From contig WTGE01000401.1 in NCBI GenBank assembly GCA_011525445.1, forward strand, positions 1 through 7,031: DNA of 7,031 bases, written 5' to 3'. Source of the stretch: Synechococcus sp. CO36386bin_37 (GTDB lineage: Bacteria; Cyanobacteriota; Cyanobacteriia; PCC-6307; Cyanobiaceae). A program made the translations under genes and the position numbers. This document shows positions 5,621 through 7,031 of the stretch, piece after piece. Position 1 is the stretch's first letter; each line of letters begins with the position of its first letter. The notes below the pieces were generated by a model that saw only the letters and a list, made by a program, of their open reading frames with translations, ran no database searches and had not been told where the DNA came from.

Positions 5621-6493
5621 ATGGCATCCACTTGGTTGCGGCGTTTTTGGACTTGGCGTCCCAGGTCCCTCTCGGCTCGCTTGGCCCGCGTTGGCTTGTG
5701 GGTGTTGATTTTTTATGTGCTCATGGCACTGATCAGCCCGCTGCTGTTCGCTTTGGGCCTATTGCCTGATGTCAACACAGGCCTTGAGAACGAAATTAAT
5801 GCGCCTCCGTCCCTGGATCACTGGTGCGGGACCAACCGTTTGGGCCAAGACGTGTGTGCTCGCACCATCGCGGGAGCTGGTGTAGCCCTCAAGGTGGTGG
5901 TTTTGGCGTTGACCTTGGCCCTGCTCGTTGGAGTCCCGCTGGGAATGCTCAGCGGTTATTTCGGAGGCCCTGTTGATCGGGCGTTGGTGCTGCTGATGGA
6001 CACCGTTTATTCCCTGCCGGTGGTGCTGCTGGCCGTTGTGATGGCCTTCCTGTTAGGGCAGGGCCTGCTCAACGCTGCAGCTGCCTTGTGCTTCGTCTAC
6101 GTGCCGCAGTACTTCCGCGTGGTCCGCAACCAAACGGCTTCAGTCAAAGCGGAGCTATTCGTGGAAGCCGCTCAGAGCCTGGGGGCTGGGCCGGTTTGGA
6201 TCATGCGCAAATACCTGTTCCGCAACGTGATCACTTCAGTGCCGGTGGTGCTCACCATGAATGCTGCCGATTCAGTGCTGATGCTTGGCAGCCTTGGTTT
6301 TCTCGGCCTGGGCCTGCCCGCAGTCGTGCCCGAGTGGGGCGCGGAGCTCAAGCAGGCGCTGACGGCTTTGCCCACTGGTATCTGGTGGACTGCGCTTTAT
6401 CCAGGGCTTGCGATGTTCATCCTGGTTTTGGCGCTCTCCTTCATTGGTGAAGGCCTGGATGCTTGGGTGAGCGGCGATGAGGCCAGGCCTTGA
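5621..6493 (+). CDS. ABC transporter permease, DppC/OppC family
   Basis: This complete 290-residue inner-membrane permease belongs to the dipeptide/oligopeptide/nickel class. After a basic N-terminus there is a first membrane segment (about 24-48) and a periplasmic loop. Then comes the family signature HWCGTNRLGQDVCARTIAGA (67-86, compare H-P-L-G-T-D-x-L-G-R-D), more membrane segments with YFGGPVDRALVLLMDTVYSLP (113-133), and the cytoplasmic EAA loop EAAQSLGAG (182-190), which docks to the ATPase. The signatures SLGFLGLGLP (224-233) and the late WWTALYPGLAM (255-265) also match. Length is typical of DppC/OppC. ATG 5621 is the only reasonable start because a stop in frame lies at 5585. The usual partners DppB, DppD/F and a binding protein are not adjacent, so they must be encoded elsewhere or just outside the window. 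Substrate cannot be told from the sequence. Cys69 and Cys79 in the loop are unusual and might pair. Confidence 0.92.
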   Translation: MASTWLRRFWTWRPRSLSARLARVGLWVLIFYVLMALISPLLFALGLLPDVNTGLENEINAPPSLDHWCGTNRLGQDVCARTIAGAGVALKVVVLALTLALLVGVPLGMLSGYFGGPVDRALVLLMDTVYSLPVVLLAVVMAFLLGQGLLNAAAALCFVYVPQYFRVVRNQTASVKAELFVEAAQSLGAGPVWIMRKYLFRNVITSVPVVLTMNAADSVLMLGSLGFLGLGLPAVVPEWGAELKQALTALPTGIWWTALYPGLAMFILVLALSFIGEGLDAWVSGDEARP

Positions 6494-7031
6494 AGATCTA
6501 AGGGCAGCAGGCTTCTGTGGAACCAGTCCTCTGAGCGGATCGGGCGGATCAGGCGCAACAGCACGGGCCCCAAAGCGCGCAGTTCAAATGGCGCCTGTCG
6601 CACCGGCCAGCAACCGGCGTTGCCATAGAGGCGTTGCTGCAGCCATTGCTGCTGCTCAGTGCTGAGTACCCCCCAGCGCATGCCGATGCCGTGGCCATCG
6701 CGGTAAGCCAGCTCCAGCGGTAGACCCCAGTGTTGGTTGGGAATGATGTTGCCCTTGAGCCGTGCTTCCAGCCCGTCTTCGCTGAGGGCTGTGATTTGTC
6801 CCCAGTGCTGCTGGCTGCGCACGGCAAACCAGGGCACTCCGCTGGGGTTTGGCCGATCCCAACAGCAGCGCAGCGATAGCCCCAGGAGCAGGGTGCTGCT
6901 GCTCAGCCAAAACAGGGTCAGCCCCAATGGAGCTGCAGGCAGTGGCCAGCGCAGCAGCCCAATGAGTGTGAGCCCCTGCACCGCCAGCAGGGCTGCCAGT
7001 GGCAGCACCAAGCCCGGCTCAGCTCCGCGCG
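6397..7031 (-). CDS. C-terminal part of a membrane protein, possibly a cellulose-synthase-like glycosyltransferase with a PilZ-like segment
   Basis: The frame is open to the right edge, so the N-terminus is missing; 210 residues are visible. Two hydrophobic segments (about 9-26 and 34-54) are followed by a soluble part. The segment WGQITALSEDGLEARLKG (76-93) resembles the D/N-x-S-x-x-G core of a PilZ domain, though no RxxxR motif is clear before it. Next comes a region with MRWGVLSTEQQQWLQQRLYG and then CWPVRQAPFELRALGPVLLRLI. Membrane helices followed by a PilZ-like barrel are the end of BcsA-type cellulose synthases, and this is my best guess, without the catalytic domain in view. The first in-window start-like codon, TTG at 7011, is probably internal. 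The last 97 bases overlap the 3' end of the convergent permease gene. The coding call is fairly sure; the function is weak. Confidence 0.6.
   Translation of the reverse strand, partial: RGAEPGLVLPLAALLAVQGLTLIGLLRWPLPAAPLGLTLFWLSSSTLLLGLSLRCCWDRPNPSGVPWFAVRSQQHWGQITALSEDGLEARLKGNIIPNQHWGLPLELAYRDGHGIGMRWGVLSTEQQQWLQQRLYGNAGCWPVRQAPFELRALGPVLLRLIRPIRSEDWFHRSLLPLDLQGLASSPLTQASRPSPMKESAKTRMNIASPG

Overview
This window most likely comes from a marine picocyanobacterium of the Synechococcus/Cyanobium type. I infer this from protein style, moderately high GC, and a tandem pilA–pilE-like pair heading a long minor-pilin operon. No taxonomic marker gene is present, so the assignment is only moderately secure.

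Positions 5316 down to 1 (minus strand) hold a tightly packed type IV pilus operon of six genes. In transcription order these are: a PilA-type major pilin (5316-4825); a PilE-like second pilin (4785-4303); a large PilX/GspK-like protein of 557 residues (4301-2628); a PilV/GspI-like minor pilin (2628-2164); a FimT/GspH-like minor pilin whose +1 residue is Ser instead of Phe (2161-1517); and a very long modular pilin (1512 to beyond position 1). This last protein begins with a normal prepilin signal and continues, about 300 residues later, into a von Willebrand factor A (vWA)-like domain. The last five genes are separated by -1 to 4 bases, which suggests translational coupling. The gene set parallels the fimU-pilV-pilW-pilX-pilY1 minor-pilin/tip-adhesin operons of proteobacteria, but here the vWA domain is carried on a pilin itself rather than on a separate PilY1. 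The three loops that normally form the vWA metal site (MIDAS) all look degenerate. I consider this vWA pilin and its operon the most interesting content of the window.

Positions 5317-5620 form a divergent intergenic region with a 13-base direct repeat upstream of pilA and a 15-base palindrome upstream of the rightward gene. I could not place a convincing promoter there.

Positions 5621-6493 (plus strand) encode a complete DppC/OppC-type ABC transporter permease with no partner permease, ATPase or binding protein next to it. It converges on, and overlaps by 97 bases, a minus-strand gene that enters from the right edge (7031-6397). That gene encodes the C-terminal part of a membrane protein with a possible PilZ-like segment, perhaps a cellulose-synthase-like glycosyltransferase. 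The right-hand part is clearly more GC-rich than the minor-pilin genes. No RNA genes, CRISPR arrays, insertion sequences or rho-independent terminators were recognised.
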